A stretch of DNA of 32,454 nucleotides from NCBI GenBank assembly GCA_004357415.1, contig SMVY01000049.1:1-32454 (forward strand). The letters are read 5' to 3'. This document shows positions 31,502-32,454 of this stretch, piece after piece (position 1 is the first letter of the stretch; each line of letters opens with the position of its first letter). Source of the DNA: Gemmatimonadota bacterium. Lineage in GTDB: Bacteria > Gemmatimonadota > Gemmatimonadetes > Gemmatimonadales > GWC2-71-9. A program made the position numbers and the translations under genes. The notes beneath the pieces are model-generated. The model was not told where the DNA came from. It did not search any database and saw only the letters and a program-made list of their open reading frames with translations.

Positions 31502-32074
31502 ATGTTTGAAGGTTGGCGTGACCGTGTGGAGCAGCTGTTGTCCGACCTCACGCCCGACACCGACCCGCGCGAGCGGACCGGCCCGATGCGGGAGGCGATG
31601 ATCGAGCTGAAGGTCGGACTGCAGGCCATGGGTGAGGGGCTCGACGCGACTACGCGCCAGGTCGAGGATGAACGGCGGCACTTGGCCGATGCCGAACGTC
31701 GTGGCCGCCTTGCGGCCGCCGTCCCCGACCAGGAAACCGTGCGTATTGCCGAGGAGTTCGCGGGGAAACACCGGGAACGAATTGCGCTGCTGGAGCGGAA
31801 GCTAGCCGTCCAGCAGCAGGAGTTGGCGATGGCCCACCGGGATCTCGACGAACTGCGGACCCGCTTCAAGGCGGCATCCATGGGACTGGAGGACGACGGC
31901 AACCTGGCCAGCGTCAACCGCGCTTGGCGCGATCTCGAAGCCGCCGGTGGCCAGCGGCCGGAGACCGACCTGAAGGGCGAGCTGCTGCAAGCCGATCTAG
32001 ACCGGCAGGCGAAGGAGGCCGCTGTCGACCAACAACTCGCCTACCTCAAACGCAAGATGAAACACGACCGGTAG
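31502..32074 (+). CDS. Coiled-coil protein of unknown function
   Basis: 190 residues, highly charged, helical along almost its full length: from about residue 30 (MREAMIELKVGLQAMGEGLD) through ERRHLADAERRGRLAAAVP, then HRERIALLERKLAVQQQELA followed by MAHRDLDELRTRF with clear heptad spacing, to the Lys-rich end YLKRKMKHDR. No signal peptide and no membrane segment. It superficially resembles PspA/IM30-type helical hairpins in composition, but I see no diagnostic motif and would not call it that. It precedes the POT transporter by 90 bp; that gap holds no recognised site. Confidence 0.78.
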   Translation: MFEGWRDRVEQLLSDLTPDTDPRERTGPMREAMIELKVGLQAMGEGLDATTRQVEDERRHLADAERRGRLAAAVPDQETVRIAEEFAGKHRERIALLERKLAVQQQELAMAHRDLDELRTRFKAASMGLEDDGNLASVNRAWRDLEAAGGQRPETDLKGELLQADLDRQAKEAAVDQQLAYLKRKMKHDR

Positions 32075-32164
32075 CCCAACCCACTTGCGGCGGCGTGTGC
32101 GACTGCAGCCAGCGGTCGTCTCACCACGCGGACACCTCTCGACTCCAACCTACGGATACACGGC

Positions 32165-32454
32165 ATGAGCGAACGCGCAGCGGCAGCCCAGACGGACGAC
32201 ACCGCCTTCTTCGGGCATCCCCGGGGGCTGTCCACCCTGTTCTTCACCGAGTTGTGGGAGCGGTTCAGCTACTACGGCATGCGGGCCATTCTCATCCTGT
32301 TCATGACGGCCCCCATCGCGGCCGGCGGGATGGAGTACGACGTGGGGAAGGCCGGCGCGGTGTACGGCACCTACGTCTCGTTGGTGTATCTCCTGGCGCT
32401 GCCTGGGGGGTGGGTGGCCGACCGGCTGATCGGCATGCGCCGGGCGGTCTTGTA
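32165..32454 (+). CDS. POT/PTR2-family peptide MFS transporter (3' end outside window)
   Basis: Proton-coupled di/tripeptide importer of the inner membrane. 96 codons are visible from the ATG at 32165-32167. The family signature at the first membrane helix is clear: FFTELWERFSYYGMRAILIL, including the ExxER motif that couples proton and peptide transport. The second helix region, GTYVSLVYLLALPGGWVADR followed by LIGMRRAV, has the MFS loop 2-3 pattern. The DtpA-like type is likely. The sequence stops at the window end within the third helix. With the M20 dipeptidase and other peptidases in the window it fits a peptide-using lifestyle, but they are not in one operon. Confidence 0.9.
   Translation, partial: MSERAAAAQTDDTAFFGHPRGLSTLFFTELWERFSYYGMRAILILFMTAPIAAGGMEYDVGKAGAVYGTYVSLVYLLALPGGWVADRLIGMRRAVL

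Noticed and set aside
31502..32074. PspA/IM30 assignment for the coiled-coil protein
   Set aside because: Only helical, charged composition is shared; no diagnostic motif was seen and no psp genes are nearby.
1..32454. tRNA, rRNA, CRISPR array, insertion sequence or prophage
   Set aside because: No cloverleaf with CCA-type end, no regularly spaced identical repeats, no transposase or integrase motif and no long terminal inverted repeats were found by reading both strands.

Overview
The window is GC-rich, densely coded bacterial chromosome carrying mostly housekeeping genes. I see no rRNA, tRNA, CRISPR array, phage gene or transposase. Many extracytoplasmic proteins have lipoprotein signals (Leu-x-Ala/Gly-Cys), there is a PorV-like outer-membrane barrel, and several proteins (DUF1684, DUF3108, COG4324 aminopeptidase) occur widely in Gram-negative lineages. 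This points to a diderm, probably Gemmatimonadota or a close relative. That assignment is an inference from gene content and style, not from a marker search.

Layout. 1-2460 (minus): an M23 envelope peptidase, a probable terminator, then a lipoprotein and a DsbA-like thiol oxidoreductase cut by the window edge. 2624-9653 (minus): a tight operon dnaE-accA-ricT-metG. It starts from a good sigma70-type promoter whose -35 box overlaps the -35 box of the divergent promoter driving a PorV-like protein and a predicted aminopeptidase (9899-11928, plus). 11925-13138 (minus): a TPR protein followed by a 30-codon remnant of a macro-domain gene. 13237-14640 (plus): an M20 dipeptidase. 14637-22053 (minus): a pyruvate dehydrogenase/lipoylation cluster lipA-pdhA-pdhB-pdhC-lpdA-membrane protein-lipB, then an unknown protein. 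22146-25415 (minus): thiO, a DUF1684 lipoprotein and a TlpA-like lipoprotein. 25490-25756 (plus): a small membrane protein with a strong ribosome binding site and a textbook terminator. 25786-27353 (minus): a family 2 glycosyltransferase coupled to a DUF3108 protein. 27523-30139: a hybrid histidine kinase and an unknown protein, divergent, with overlapping start codons. 30098-31344 (minus): a lipoprotein and a class C26 glutamine-amidotransferase-like hydrolase. 31502-end (plus): a coiled-coil protein and the start of a POT-family peptide transporter.

How the genes fit together. The central block makes the pyruvate dehydrogenase complex (E1 alpha, E1 beta, E2, E3) together with both enzymes of endogenous lipoylation: LipB moves octanoate from ACP to the protein and LipA inserts sulfur. 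Start and stop codons overlap at most junctions, so enzyme and cofactor supply look co-expressed. AccA feeds the fatty-acid synthesis that provides octanoyl-ACP.

No obviously new multi-gene system such as a defence island, secretion system or biosynthetic cluster is visible. The most unusual signals are regulatory or structural: back-to-back promoters sharing a -35 region; degenerate heptanucleotide tandem repeats placed just before start codons, one of them able to form a G-quadruplex; the macro-domain remnant; a 12-bp perfect hairpin before lipA; a start-codon overlap in a divergent pair; and substitutions in the HIGH motif of MetRS and the thiamine-diphosphate motif of PdhA.
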